DNA of 64,000 nt from the NCBI RefSeq assembly GCF_949769225.1, contig NZ_CATKPB010000002.1; one strand, given 5' to 3'. The notes under the pieces were generated by a model. That model saw only the letters and a list, made by a program, of their open reading frames with translations, had not been told where the DNA came from and ran no database searches. Below are positions 44,013 to 53,177 of this stretch, piece after piece. This DNA is from Peptoniphilus_A genitalis (lineage in GTDB: Bacteria; Bacillota; Clostridia; Tissierellales; Peptoniphilaceae). The position numbers and the translations under genes are program-made. Positions within the stretch are counted from its first letter, which is position 1; every line of letters starts with the position of its first letter.

Positions 44013-44644
44013 ATACTTTCTCCAGATATTTCTTGATAATCTTCCCTTTCTACATAAAAATCAAATCTATCAGAATTTTTTATGTTGTATGCGTTTCCTA
44101 AACCTAATACTAAAATCAAAATAATTTCTGAAATAATAAAAGCTCTTCTCCAAATATCTTTTTCAAATAAAATATTTTTTAAAACTCTCAAGTCTAAAAT
44201 AATTCTAATGTAGCTAACAAAAATAATTGAATTTATTAAAATTTTTCGAAAGTCACTTTTGTTGTATGAAAAAATAGTAGCTCCATCTTCTAATTCTAAA
44301 AAACTAAGACTTGCTAATAATATAAAAGATATTGAAATAAATAAAACCCTCCACTTAGGCTCATTCTTATTTTCCAATAACTTACTTCCTCTTTTGCTAT
44401 CTGTGTAAAGTTTATAAATAGCCCAAAACACAAAATAAACAAATATGCTAACCATAATTGCAAATCCAATATTTTGATAAATTGTAAAGTAAAATTGTAA
44501 GATTAAAAAATTGCTCACTAGGAAGGAATATATTATGTCATTCTTAGAATCTTTTTCTCCTTTCTTATCTTCTCTTATGTAAGTAAAAGTTTCTAAGGCT
44601 GATATAAAAACTGTTACTAAGAAATATATAGTTAAATCACTCAT
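44009..44644 (-). CDS. Membrane protein of unknown function (first of tandem pair)
   Basis: A 211-residue protein with about five to six hydrophobic helices and a Lys/Asp-rich first loop (REDKKGEKDSKND). It shares the EDG, FEKD and RFDFY landmarks with the next gene, so the pair arose by duplication and could form a heteromer. AGAGGTGATTTA before the ATG supports the start. No catalytic motif is visible. The pair lies between the str operon and a P1 peptidase, neither of which suggests a role. Confidence 0.7.
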   Translation of the reverse strand: MSDLTIYFLVTVFISALETFTYIREDKKGEKDSKNDIIYSFLVSNFLILQFYFTIYQNIGFAIMVSIFVYFVFWAIYKLYTDSKRGSKLLENKNEPKWRVLFISISFILLASLSFLELEDGATIFSYNKSDFRKILINSIIFVSYIRIILDLRVLKNILFEKDIWRRAFIISEIILILVLGLGNAYNIKNSDRFDFYVEREDYQEISGESI

Positions 44645-44764
44645 TAAATCACCTCTAAAATCTTTTATTTATAAAACTAGTTTAAGAGTATTTTATAAAT
44701 AAAAATAATCCCTTTTAATTTATTGTAACACTCACACCCATAAATTTTAAAGAAGTTATAAAAA

Positions 44765-45793
44765 TCAAAAATCAATTCCCAAATTTTCTAAATTTTCTTC
44801 AAGAGAAAATATTTTTTTACCATCCTTTGTTATTTCTGACTTTGAATAAATTAGAGATTTGATTACAGATTCTTCTACTGAGTCTGCACAAGCCCTAAAG
44901 GCTTGGTCTAATAAATCTTCTTTTAAAACTTTAATTTCTTGAAAGTTAGATTCTCCTATCTTATTGGCAGTTGAAAAGGCTATTACAATGTCTCCTGATC
45001 CATGCCCCAAGTAAGAGCCAACATTGCCAATACCAATTGTGGCCCTCTTTGCAAGTCTCTTTAGTTGTCTTGAGCTAAGGGGCAAGTCTGTTGCAAGGAC
45101 AATAATTATCGAACCCTTGTCCTTATCTTCTCTTTTTTCCTTGGACTTTAAATACATTTCATGTCCTATGGGTCTGCCTTCTACTTTTAGGTCTTTTATC
45201 CTTCCAAAATTTGACAAGACAAGACTGCCTAGGGTGTAGTCCTCTCCTCCTATTTCAATAATTCTTGATGAAGATCCAATTCCACCCTTGAGATTAAAGG
45301 AGATCATTCCAGTGCCTGCTCCCACTGATCCTTCATCAAAATCTTCTTTTATATTTTCAAGTGACTCCAGGACATTTTCTTCTTTTACATGAAGGCCCCT
45401 CATGTCATTTATAACTCCGTCGTTGCATTCTGTGACAATAATGTTTGGTGCTCCTGCCTTGTCGCCCACATTTTCGTACCTATCTATCATCCACTTCATT
45501 GATGAGTCAAGAACTCTTCCAAGGCTCATGGTGTTAGTCATAAAGATTGGCGACTCAAGAGTCCCTAGCTCTTCAAGTTGAACTAGGCCAAGACTTTTTC
45601 CATAGCCGTTAATTATGTAGGAGCTTGCCAAGAGTTTTTCCTTAAAGACATCTCCATCATGGGGCATAATACAAGTTACTCCAGTTTTTATTTTTCCATC
45701 CCTAATTGTTGAATGACCAACCCTCACTCCCCTGACGTCAGATATTTTATTAAGTCTTCCCTTCCTGCTATCTTTAAAAATTTCAAAAGTCAT
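44765..45793 (-). CDS. P1 family peptidase (DmpA-like aminopeptidase)
   Basis: Ntn-type self-processing aminopeptidase/esterase, 342 residues from the ATG at 45793, which has GGAGG upstream; an ATG two codons earlier sits on top of the ribosome site. Signatures are ISDVRGVRVGHSTI near the start, VGAGTGMISFNLKGGIGSSSRI with the expected cleavage and nucleophile Ser in GSSSR, and LPLSSRQLKRLAKRATIGIGNVGS. The precursor would cleave into two chains at the Gly-Ser step. Substrate unknown; the family takes N-terminal D- or L-residues. An extended TATAAT lies at 45815-45820. Confidence 0.9.
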   Translation of the reverse strand: MTFEIFKDSRKGRLNKISDVRGVRVGHSTIRDGKIKTGVTCIMPHDGDVFKEKLLASSYIINGYGKSLGLVQLEELGTLESPIFMTNTMSLGRVLDSSMKWMIDRYENVGDKAGAPNIIVTECNDGVINDMRGLHVKEENVLESLENIKEDFDEGSVGAGTGMISFNLKGGIGSSSRIIEIGGEDYTLGSLVLSNFGRIKDLKVEGRPIGHEMYLKSKEKREDKDKGSIIIVLATDLPLSSRQLKRLAKRATIGIGNVGSYLGHGSGDIVIAFSTANKIGESNFQEIKVLKEDLLDQAFRACADSVEESVIKSLIYSKSEITKDGKKIFSLEENLENLGIDF

Positions 45794-45860
45794 ACACATC
45801 CTCCTCTTAAAGAAATTATATCAGATAAATTTTATAATTTAATAAGATAAATCAGGGCAT

Positions 45861-45887
45861 AAAAAAAGTCCCAGCCGAAGCTGAGAC
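45861..45887 (-). terminator. Terminator of the nucleoside ABC operon
   Basis: GTCTCAGC/GCTGGGAC closes a TTCG tetraloop and is followed by T on the minus strand. Confidence 0.9.
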
Positions 45888-45898
45888 AAATTTTATTT

Positions 45899-46855
45899 TT
45901 AATTGTTTCTTTCGTATGGAAGTCCATCTGCTGATGGTGCTCTTGATCCCTTTACGAAAATTATTAAGACAAGAAGAGTTATTGCGTAAGGAATCATTGA
46001 AAGTAAGTTTGTATCGATTTTTATTCCAATGGAGCCTAGGAAGACTGAAAGTCCTTGTGCAAAACCAAAGAGTAGGCAAGCAAGCATAGCCCCTTGTGGT
46101 TTCCATCCACCAAAGATTACTGCAGCAAGGGCAATAAAGCCTTGACCAGAGATAAGTGTTTCCCTGTAGTTGGATACAACTGCAAGAGACATTGAAGCTC
46201 CACCAAGTCCTGCTAAGAAGCCTGATGCTAATACGCAAATGTATTTGATCTTGTAGGCGTCAACTCCAAGAGTTTCTGCTGCCTTAGGATATTCACCAAC
46301 TGCTCTTATCCTTAGACCAAGTCTGGTCTTGTAAAGTATGAAGTAAACTACAAAGACAAGGACAAAGGCAAGGTAAACTGACGCGTATTGTGAAAACACT
46401 ATATCAAGGAACCTCATTATTCCCTTTCCTCCACCAGACTTAAAAACTTTTCCAAATAAAACTGGAAGTTTGTTTTCATAATCAATTGATTTTGACATAG
46501 CTGCTCCATCAAAGAAGAGCCTACAAAGAAAAAGTGCAAGTCCAGGTCCAATTAAGTTAATTGCAATACCACTTACAACATGGTCTGCTGCAAAGTTAAC
46601 TGTTGCTATAGCATGAAGAAGGGCAATTAGCATGCCACCAAGTCCTCCACACAAGAATGCCAACCAAGGATTGCCTAGGTAGTATCCAACAATGGATCCC
46701 ACAACTGCTCCTATGGCCATCATTCCTTCAAGTCCAATATTTACAACTCCGGCATTTTCAGATAAGACGCCACCGAGGGCTGTATAAATAAGAGGAGCTG
46801 AATATAAAAGTGTTATTGATAAAATACTTGCTAAGCTTAAAAGTGAACTATTCAT
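45899..46855 (-). CDS. Nucleoside ABC transporter permease
   Basis: A 318-residue permease with about nine helices, of the BPD/LivH-like group found with BMP binding proteins (NupC/YufQ type). Landmarks are ENAGVVNIGLEGMMAIGAV, VNFAADHVVSGIAINLIGPGLALF and AVGEYPKAAETLGVDAYKIK, the coupling-helix region. Start with AGGAGG, overlapping the upstream permease by eight bases. Last gene of the four-gene unit. Confidence 0.92.
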   Translation of the reverse strand: MNSSLLSLASILSITLLYSAPLIYTALGGVLSENAGVVNIGLEGMMAIGAVVGSIVGYYLGNPWLAFLCGGLGGMLIALLHAIATVNFAADHVVSGIAINLIGPGLALFLCRLFFDGAAMSKSIDYENKLPVLFGKVFKSGGGKGIMRFLDIVFSQYASVYLAFVLVFVVYFILYKTRLGLRIRAVGEYPKAAETLGVDAYKIKYICVLASGFLAGLGGASMSLAVVSNYRETLISGQGFIALAAVIFGGWKPQGAMLACLLFGFAQGLSVFLGSIGIKIDTNLLSMIPYAITLLVLIIFVKGSRAPSADGLPYERNN

Positions 46856-47975
46856 TTGCTCCTCCTTTTTCTAAATTTTTTCCATCCTTCTTTGACCACT
46901 TAGTAAAGAAGAACTTAATCATATCCAAAAGTTTTGGCATTGCAATAAATAGGATCATAATACCAATAATTATATTTACAACTTCTGAATAAGTTCCTAT
47001 TGTAGTAAGCTTTCCTCCTCCATAAGTTAAGCCTGCATAGAGAAGGGCTGCTGGGATTGTGCCCAGTGGATTGTTGCCAGCTATAAGGGCAACTGCCATT
47101 CCGTCAAATCCGTATCCTTCTTGGGCTGCCATGATTCCAATGTCACCAGAGACACCAAGTACAGTTATGGCACCAGCAAGTCCTGCCAAGATACCTGCAA
47201 TACCCATGGACTTTACAATAGATTTGTTAATGTCGATTCCACCGTATTCAGCTGCTTTTTCATTGAAGCCAACAGCACGAAGTTCGTAACCAAGTGTAGT
47301 TTTCTTTAGGATGTACCAAACTACTAAGGCTGCAATAATAGCAATAATAATACCAAAGTTTAGAGGTGGATTTAAAATATCCTTTAAAAATTTATGTTGA
47401 GCAAGATAAGCTCTACCAGACTCACTCATCTTCCAAGCTCCAGCAATTTTTATGCTAGCTGATTGCTTAATTGGATAAGAGTTATCTGATTCAATTGATC
47501 TTAAGATTGGAAAACTCAAAAGATAATTACTTAGATAAAAGGCAATCCAGTTCATCATAATAGAAGATATAACTTCATTAACTTGGAATTTTGCCTTTAA
47601 GATTCCAACTATAGCTCCCCAGAGATAACCACAAAGAGCTCCAACTAAAAGAGCTACAAGTCCATGGATTACTGGAGGAAGGTCCAACAAAAGTCCAACA
47701 ACGAGGGCTCCAATGGAACCAACAATGTATTGACCTTCGGCACCAATATTAAATAGACCTGTGTTAAAGGCAAAGGCAACTGAAAGTCCTGTTAGGATTA
47801 GGGGCACTGCCTTTACAATTGTCCAGGAAATGTACTTAGGCTTTCCAAAGGCACCTAAGAAGATTACCTTGTAGGCCTCAACTGGATTTGTTCCACTAAT
47901 TAAGAGTATGATTGAACCAATTATTATCCCAAGTACAATGGCAAGAATTGTGTATATAAACCTATTTCTCTTCAT
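46848..47975 (-). CDS. Nucleoside ABC transporter permease
   Basis: A 375-residue permease with about ten helices, the partner of the shorter permease (NupB/YufP type). Typical stretches are AFNTGLFNIGAEGQYIVGSIGA, FQVNEVISSIMMNWIAFYLSNYL and ELRAVGFNEKAAEYGGIDINKS, the cytoplasmic loop that meets the ATPase. GGAGG supports the start. It overlaps the ATPase gene by 14 bases, so the subunits are made in balance. Confidence 0.92.
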   Translation of the reverse strand: MKRNRFIYTILAIVLGIIIGSIILLISGTNPVEAYKVIFLGAFGKPKYISWTIVKAVPLILTGLSVAFAFNTGLFNIGAEGQYIVGSIGALVVGLLLDLPPVIHGLVALLVGALCGYLWGAIVGILKAKFQVNEVISSIMMNWIAFYLSNYLLSFPILRSIESDNSYPIKQSASIKIAGAWKMSESGRAYLAQHKFLKDILNPPLNFGIIIAIIAALVVWYILKKTTLGYELRAVGFNEKAAEYGGIDINKSIVKSMGIAGILAGLAGAITVLGVSGDIGIMAAQEGYGFDGMAVALIAGNNPLGTIPAALLYAGLTYGGGKLTTIGTYSEVVNIIIGIMILFIAMPKLLDMIKFFFTKWSKKDGKNLEKGGANE

Positions 47976-49494
47976 TTTTACCTCCTGCCATATATAGTCC
48001 TAGCTCTCTCTCATTAGTTTCCTTTGCATCAAAGGTCCTTAGGATTTTTCCATTATAAATAACAGAAATCCTATCAGATAGGGCCATAATTTCATCAAGT
48101 TCAAAGGAGATGAGAAGAACTGCCTTCCCCTTGTCCCTTTGCTTTATCAAGAAGTTCCTAATATATTCAATGGCACCAACATCTAGCCCCCTAGTTGGTT
48201 GGGCAGCAATAAGAAGATCTGGGTCTCCAGAAATCTCCCTTGCAATAATAACCTTTTGTTGATTACCACCTGAAAGGGCGCCTGCAAATTGTTTAATATT
48301 TCTTGGTCTTATATCGTAGTCCTCTGAAAGGTCACTGGCATTTTTTTCGATATTTGGAAAATCTAAAATTCCCTTTTTGGAAAATCTATCCTTGTAGTAT
48401 TCCTTTAAAATAATATTTTCTGCAACTGAAAAATCTAGGACAAGACCACGAAGTTGCCTATCTTCAGGAATAGAGTTTAATCCTCTTTCAATAATATCCC
48501 TTGGGCTGTGATTTAAAATTTCTTCTCCCTTAAAGATTACAGAACCAGCTTCTGCCTTTTTAAGACCTGTAAGAGTTTCAATAAGTTCAGATTGGCCATT
48601 TCCATCAACACCTGCAATACCATGAATTTCTCCAGCCTTAATGTCAAGATTTAAGTCGTCTAACTTTTTGACATTTCGAATATCTCTAGCAGTTAGGCCC
48701 TTGATGTCAAGTATAGTGTCGCCAAAGTTAGCATCAGACTTATCTACATCTAGGTGAACAGCTCTACCCACCATCATGTCAGCAAGTTCCGATTCACTTA
48801 CATCAGAGACATTAACTGTATCAATCTTTTTACCACGTCTAATAATTGTACACCTATTTGCCACTTGCTTAATTTCTTTTAGCTTGTGGGTGATAATAAT
48901 TATAGACTTGCCTTCCTTTGCAAGATTTTTTATTATTTCGATTAATTCAGTAATTTCTTGAGGAGTCAAAACAGCAGTTGGCTCATCAAAAATTAAGATG
49001 TCAGCACCCCTATACAAAACCTTAAGTATTTCAACCTTTTGTTGAGTGCCCACAGTGATGTCTTGGATTCTTGCATCAGGATCAATTTTAAAACCATATT
49101 TTTCAGAAAGGGCAACTACATCTTCCCTTGCCTTCTTTATGTCTACCTTGATTCCCTTCATGGGCTCCATGCCAAGAACAATATTTTCAACAACAGTGAA
49201 GGGTTCAATAAGCATAAAGTGTTGGTGAACCATGCCTAGCCCAGCCTTAATGGCGTCGTTAGGATCCTTAAATTCTTTTTTTTCATTATTTATATAAATC
49301 TCACCTGATGTAGGAGAACTTAAACCGTAAAGCATATTCATAAGAGTAGTCTTACCGGCACCGTTTTCTCCAAGAAGAGAATGGATTTCGCCCCTCCTAA
49401 TATCAAGATCAATTCCGTCGTTTGCAATGAAATCACCAAACTTTTTGGTAATATTCTCCATCCTTACGACTAAATCTTTGTTATTAGTTTCCAA
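47962..49494 (-). CDS. Nucleoside ABC transporter ATP-binding protein (two domains)
   Basis: A 510-residue duplicated ATPase of the simple-sugar/nucleoside type (NupA/YufO). The first domain has GENGAGKTTLMNMLYGL and FDEPTAVLTPQEITEL; the second has a degenerate Walker A (GVDGNGQSELIETL), a signature GGNQQKVIIAREI and QPTRGLDVGAIEYIR, as usual for this group. It starts with TTG behind AAGGAG. A terminator-like structure separates it from the binding-protein gene. Confidence 0.93.
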   Translation of the reverse strand: METNNKDLVVRMENITKKFGDFIANDGIDLDIRRGEIHSLLGENGAGKTTLMNMLYGLSSPTSGEIYINNEKKEFKDPNDAIKAGLGMVHQHFMLIEPFTVVENIVLGMEPMKGIKVDIKKAREDVVALSEKYGFKIDPDARIQDITVGTQQKVEILKVLYRGADILIFDEPTAVLTPQEITELIEIIKNLAKEGKSIIIITHKLKEIKQVANRCTIIRRGKKIDTVNVSDVSESELADMMVGRAVHLDVDKSDANFGDTILDIKGLTARDIRNVKKLDDLNLDIKAGEIHGIAGVDGNGQSELIETLTGLKKAEAGSVIFKGEEILNHSPRDIIERGLNSIPEDRQLRGLVLDFSVAENIILKEYYKDRFSKKGILDFPNIEKNASDLSEDYDIRPRNIKQFAGALSGGNQQKVIIAREISGDPDLLIAAQPTRGLDVGAIEYIRNFLIKQRDKGKAVLLISFELDEIMALSDRISVIYNGKILRTFDAKETNERELGLYMAGGKNEEK

Positions 49495-49564
49495 TACAAA
49501 CGCTCCTTTGTTATATTAAGTAAATTATACCAAAGAATTAAGCAATTTTAAAATAATTTGCATT

Positions 49565-49605
49565 AAAAAAAGTCATCCCCTAGATGACTCCTAAGAGATG
49601 ACTTT
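49565..49605 (-). terminator. Intra-operon terminator after the BMP lipoprotein gene
   Basis: On the minus strand the arm GATGACTTT next to the T tract can pair with either of two copies of AGTCATC, one near and one 20 bases away. Partial termination here would make more binding protein than transporter. Confidence 0.7.
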
Positions 49606-49611
49606 ATAAAC

Positions 49612-50703
49612 TTATTTGTATTGGTTATAAGTTTCTTCGTTGTAAGGAACTTTGATTTCGCCAGAAATAATCTTTTTAGTGATTTCGTCAACTTTCTTTA
49701 AAATTTCAGGCTTAACATTCTTGTCAGAAGTTGGCGCAATACCTACTGCTCCATCGTCAGCTAAACCAAGTTCAATAGTTCTTCCACCTTGGAATTTACC
49801 TTCTTGCATGTCTTTTACAACTTGGTAAACAGCAACATCGCCGTTCTTCATTGCAGAAGTTAATACATTTTCAGGAGCTCTGTCGCTTTGGTCTCTATCA
49901 ACACCAATTACCCACTTGTCAGCTTCTTTAGCAGCTTCGATAACACCTTCGCCTGCTCCACCAGCTGCGTGGAATACTACGTCAGCACCGTTTTGGTACA
50001 TTGTAGCAGTGATTGATTTACCCTTTTGAGCGTCGGAAAAGTCACCAACGTATTGGCTAAGAACTTCGATGTCAACGCCTCTTTCTTTAGCTGCGTAATC
50101 AACACCAGCCTTGTAACCATATTCGAATCCCCAAATAATGTTACCTTCTTGGCCACCAACGAAACCAACCTTGTTAGTTTCAGTAGTCATGCCAGCAATA
50201 TAACCAACTAGGAAAGAAGGTTCTTGAGCCCTAAACATAATTCCAAGTAGGTTTGAAGGAGCTTCAACCTTGTTACCATCTTTATCAACTGTAACGTCAA
50301 CATCAACTATTGCATAGTTTGTTTCTGGATACATGCCTGCAGCTTCAGTTACTGCTCCACCCATTTTGAAACCAGCACCAACAATAAGGTTTTTGTTTTG
50401 GTCAGCAAAAGTTTCTAGGTTAGGAGTGTAATCCTTAGTGTCCTTAGATTCTACATAGTCCGCCTTGATTCCAAGTTCTTCTTTAGCCTTTTGAAGTCCT
50501 TCCCAAACTCCTTGGTTAAAGGATTGGTCGTTAACTCCTCCTTCGTCAGTTACAAAACCAACGTCAATATCTGACTTAGCTTCAGCTGTTTCCTTAGTAG
50601 CGTTTGCAGCATTTCCATCTGCTTCTTTTTTGTTGCCGCCACCACAAGCAACAAGTGTCATTGCAATCAATAACACAGAAAGTAGTGTAAGTTTCTTCTT
50701 CAT
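49612..50703 (-). CDS. BMP-family nucleoside-binding lipoprotein
   Basis: Substrate-binding lipoprotein, 363 residues, lipobox LVAC with Cys20 followed by a Gly/Asn/Glu linker. The PnrA/BmpA fold is marked by DIDVGFVTDEGGVNDQSFNQGVWEGL, ADQNKNLIVGAGFKMGGAV, FVGGQEGNIIWGFEYGYKAG and VVFHAAGGAGEGVIEAA. Family members bind purine nucleosides. AGGAGG and a promoter TTGAAA-17-TATAAT are upstream. First gene of the transporter unit. Complements the nucleoside hydrolase at 36-37 kb. Confidence 0.94.
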   Translation of the reverse strand: MKKKLTLLSVLLIAMTLVACGGGNKKEADGNAANATKETAEAKSDIDVGFVTDEGGVNDQSFNQGVWEGLQKAKEELGIKADYVESKDTKDYTPNLETFADQNKNLIVGAGFKMGGAVTEAAGMYPETNYAIVDVDVTVDKDGNKVEAPSNLLGIMFRAQEPSFLVGYIAGMTTETNKVGFVGGQEGNIIWGFEYGYKAGVDYAAKERGVDIEVLSQYVGDFSDAQKGKSITATMYQNGADVVFHAAGGAGEGVIEAAKEADKWVIGVDRDQSDRAPENVLTSAMKNGDVAVYQVVKDMQEGKFQGGRTIELGLADDGAVGIAPTSDKNVKPEILKKVDEITKKIISGEIKVPYNEETYNQYK

Positions 50704-50732
50704 TTAAAATCCTCCTATAATGATTTAATTAA

Positions 50733-50761
50733 ATTATATATTAAATTTACTATTATTTCAA
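50733..50761 (-). promoter_or_regulatory. Promoter of the BMP/nucleoside ABC operon
   Basis: Minus strand TTGAAA, 17 bases, TATAAT. Confidence 0.75.
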
Positions 50762-50823
50762 TTTCAACAAAAAAGTTTTCCTATGTCTTTACAATTTTTA
50801 TTTTACTTGGAAATATTTAATAA

Positions 50824-50895
50824 TTCATAAAAGTTAAATTGTTCATAAAACTTTATAAACTCATAGCCTATTACAAAGCTCCTAAAATTAATTTT
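50824..50895 (+). repeat. Degenerate 18-bp tandem array (about 4 units)
   Basis: TTCATAA-type cores recur at 50824, 50842, 50860 and 50878 (TTCATAA, TTCATAA, CTCATAG, GCTCCTA). Decayed copies may continue to about 50940. The rest of this 306-base gap holds the bmp promoter and the terminator of the next gene. Confidence 0.55.
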
Positions 50896-50965
50896 TTAAT
50901 TCTTACAAAATCCTAAATTTTTTTAAATTTTCACATAGTCCTAAGCTTTTATTAAAAATTTGCAA

Positions 50966-50996
50966 TAAAAAAAGCCCAATATAATATTGAGCTTTT
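50966..50996 (-). terminator. Terminator of the unknown membrane-protein gene
   Basis: AAAGC and CAATAT pair with GCTTT and ATATTG around a G-T pair on the minus strand, followed by T. Confidence 0.8.
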
Positions 50997-51009
50997 GAAA
51001 AATATTTAC

Positions 51010-52038
51010 TTATCCAATGAATACTCTTGGTATCATAAAGAATACAAGTGAGAAAACAAAGTACATTAATAAGAATGCAACTGATTGTTTCATTTCTTTG
51101 CCACTTAGTGTGAAGTCGCCATCAGATGCAAGTAGTCTTGCTACGATTGAGGCAATAAATCCTAAGATTGGATAGGCTATAAGAACACCAAGGTTGCTTG
51201 TTCCCTTGTCCATGAACCTGTAGAAAGTAGGAATCATTAAGAAGAGGGCTCCAAGATAAATTTTAAAGTTCCCCCTATCAAACCAAGTTAAAGCTATTAC
51301 TCCTAGTGTTAATACTAAGAAGATAACAGTACTTGCTGTATTAATAAGAGAAATTTTATTTATTAGTCCTTGGTTAATTAATTCAATTTTATTTACATAA
51401 TAACCTGAGTTTGTGTAAGCTTCCTTTACACTGTTGTTTGACTTAATTGATTCAGTCCAGTTTTCTACCTTTGCATTTGTTACAAATATTGAAGCATCTT
51501 CAACCTTTTGTCCACCTGAAAAATAAAGTGGGTTTGCTGGATAGTAAACTGTGAATTCATATTCGCCAACTTTTTCCTTTAAAGCTAGTTTAACTTCACT
51601 CACTGCCTTAAAGTCCTTGTTGTCAGTCTTATTATAAAAGTCTTTTACCTTTAATTTTAATTTTTCTTCGAAAAGAGATTTGTTAATTTTGTCAAAGTCT
51701 CCCTTTAGGTTGACCTTTGACTTGCTATAAGTAATTCCTTCGCCAAAGAAAATTTGTCTATTAGGAGTACCTAATATTCTTGCAGTTGAATCTTCGCCTG
51801 TGTAATTAAATTTTATGTCGTATTTTATTAAATTTTCTTGGCCTTCTTTTGCCATGGATCTTGTAACTTGTAGATTTTCTACTCCATCAGCATTGTTAAA
51901 AAGAATTCCGTCGAACTCCCTGTCTACGTCAGCGTTTGGCCACATAAGAGACTTACTGAAAAAAGCAGTTAGAGAAGCTAACATAAGTACTAGTATGAAA
52001 ATTGCAAAAACCACAAGCTTTTTTATTCTCTCGTTCAT
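51010..52038 (-). CDS. Membrane protein of unknown function with large external domain
   Basis: A 342-residue protein. One N-terminal helix (about 8-30) is followed by an external domain of about 190 residues containing NLQVTRSMAKEGQENLIKYDI, GTPNRQIFFGEGITYS and EYEFTVYYPANPLYFSGGQKV, then four C-terminal helices (about 222-250, 255-275, 280-303, 315-340). I do not recognise the family. CGGAGG supports the start. It has its own terminator and lies next to, but not in, the pot operon. A surface assembly or sensing role would be speculation. Confidence 0.75.
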   Translation of the reverse strand: MNERIKKLVVFAIFILVLMLASLTAFFSKSLMWPNADVDREFDGILFNNADGVENLQVTRSMAKEGQENLIKYDIKFNYTGEDSTARILGTPNRQIFFGEGITYSKSKVNLKGDFDKINKSLFEEKLKLKVKDFYNKTDNKDFKAVSEVKLALKEKVGEYEFTVYYPANPLYFSGGQKVEDASIFVTNAKVENWTESIKSNNSVKEAYTNSGYYVNKIELINQGLINKISLINTASTVIFLVLTLGVIALTWFDRGNFKIYLGALFLMIPTFYRFMDKGTSNLGVLIAYPILGFIASIVARLLASDGDFTLSGKEMKQSVAFLLMYFVFSLVFFMIPRVFIG

Positions 52039-52121
52039 TTTAAACCTCCGTTATGAAAACATTTCGCTTAATTTATATGATAACACATGGAGGCCTTAAA
52101 ATAAACAAATTTATTAGCATA

Positions 52122-53177
52122 TTAAAGATTAGAAGCATTTATTTCTGTCCAGATTCTATCGTAAACTTTTATAAAATCTCCTAAGTCCTTAAAGGATTCT
52201 AGAGGTGGAAGTTTGTCAATATCTGGATAAGCAACCTTTGAGTTTTTAATTTCATCTGGTAGAAGGTCTTTCACTCCCTTTACTGGTGAAGTGTAACCTA
52301 CACAGTGCTCAACATTTTTTGCTTGAACTTCTTTTTCAAGCATGTAATTTATAAATTTTTCTGCGCCTTCAACATTTTGTGCATTCTTAGGAATAACCAT
52401 GGAGTCGTACCAAATGTTAGAGCCTTCCTTTGGCACTACATAGTCAAGGTCTTCGTTTTGTTGCATCATAAGAAGGGCATCTCCTGAGTACATTACAGAT
52501 AGGTTTGCATCTCCTTGAACTACAACATCACGCCCATCATCATCAAGATAAGCATATACTAGAGGCTTTTGTTCTATTAATGACTTCTTAGCTTCTTGTA
52601 GTTCCTTTTCATTTGTTGAGTTTAAAGAATATCCCAATCTCTTAAGAGCAACTCCAAGAGTATCTCTTTGTGAATTGTACATAATTATTTGGTTCTTATA
52701 CTTTTCATTCCAAAGTATATCCCATGAATCAACCTTGTCCTTAACTTCTGCCTTGTTGTAGATAATTCCCACAGTTCCCCAGAAGTATGGAACAGAGTAC
52801 TTGTTTTCAGGATCAAAGCTTGGATTCTTTAAAATATCTTCAACATTTGCAAAGTTAGGAATCTTACTAAAGTCAATTTCTCTTACAAGTCCTTCTTTGA
52901 TTAGTCTTTCAATCATGTAGTCACTAGGCACAACTACATCATACTTGTCTTGTGATTGAGTCATCTTAATATAAAGGTCTTCATTTGATGCATAAGTATC
53001 ATAATTTACCTTGATGCCTGTTTCTTTTTGGAAGTCCTTTAGGATTTGTGGGTCAATATACTCTCCCCAGTTGTAAACATAAATTTCTTCTTTTGCTGTT
53101 TCCTCTTTGCCACATCCTGTTAGGGAGATTACCATTAGGATAGCAAGAGCCAAAATAATTTTTTTCATGTGTTTCAT
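52122..53177 (-). CDS. potD: Spermidine/putrescine-binding lipoprotein PotD
   Basis: Extracytoplasmic polyamine receptor, 351 residues, lipobox SLTGC with Cys22. Typical are EIYVYNWGEYIDPQILKDFQ, VVPSDYMIERLIKEGL and the acidic/aromatic ligand residues in SVPYFWGTVGIIYNK and VMYSGDALLMM. Its start overlaps the potC stop as TAATG, with an AGGTAAT site. Last gene of the five-gene pot operon. No terminator is clear after it. Confidence 0.94.
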   Translation of the reverse strand: MKHMKKIILALAILMVISLTGCGKEETAKEEIYVYNWGEYIDPQILKDFQKETGIKVNYDTYASNEDLYIKMTQSQDKYDVVVPSDYMIERLIKEGLVREIDFSKIPNFANVEDILKNPSFDPENKYSVPYFWGTVGIIYNKAEVKDKVDSWDILWNEKYKNQIIMYNSQRDTLGVALKRLGYSLNSTNEKELQEAKKSLIEQKPLVYAYLDDDGRDVVVQGDANLSVMYSGDALLMMQQNEDLDYVVPKEGSNIWYDSMVIPKNAQNVEGAEKFINYMLEKEVQAKNVEHCVGYTSPVKGVKDLLPDEIKNSKVAYPDIDKLPPLESFKDLGDFIKVYDRIWTEINASNL

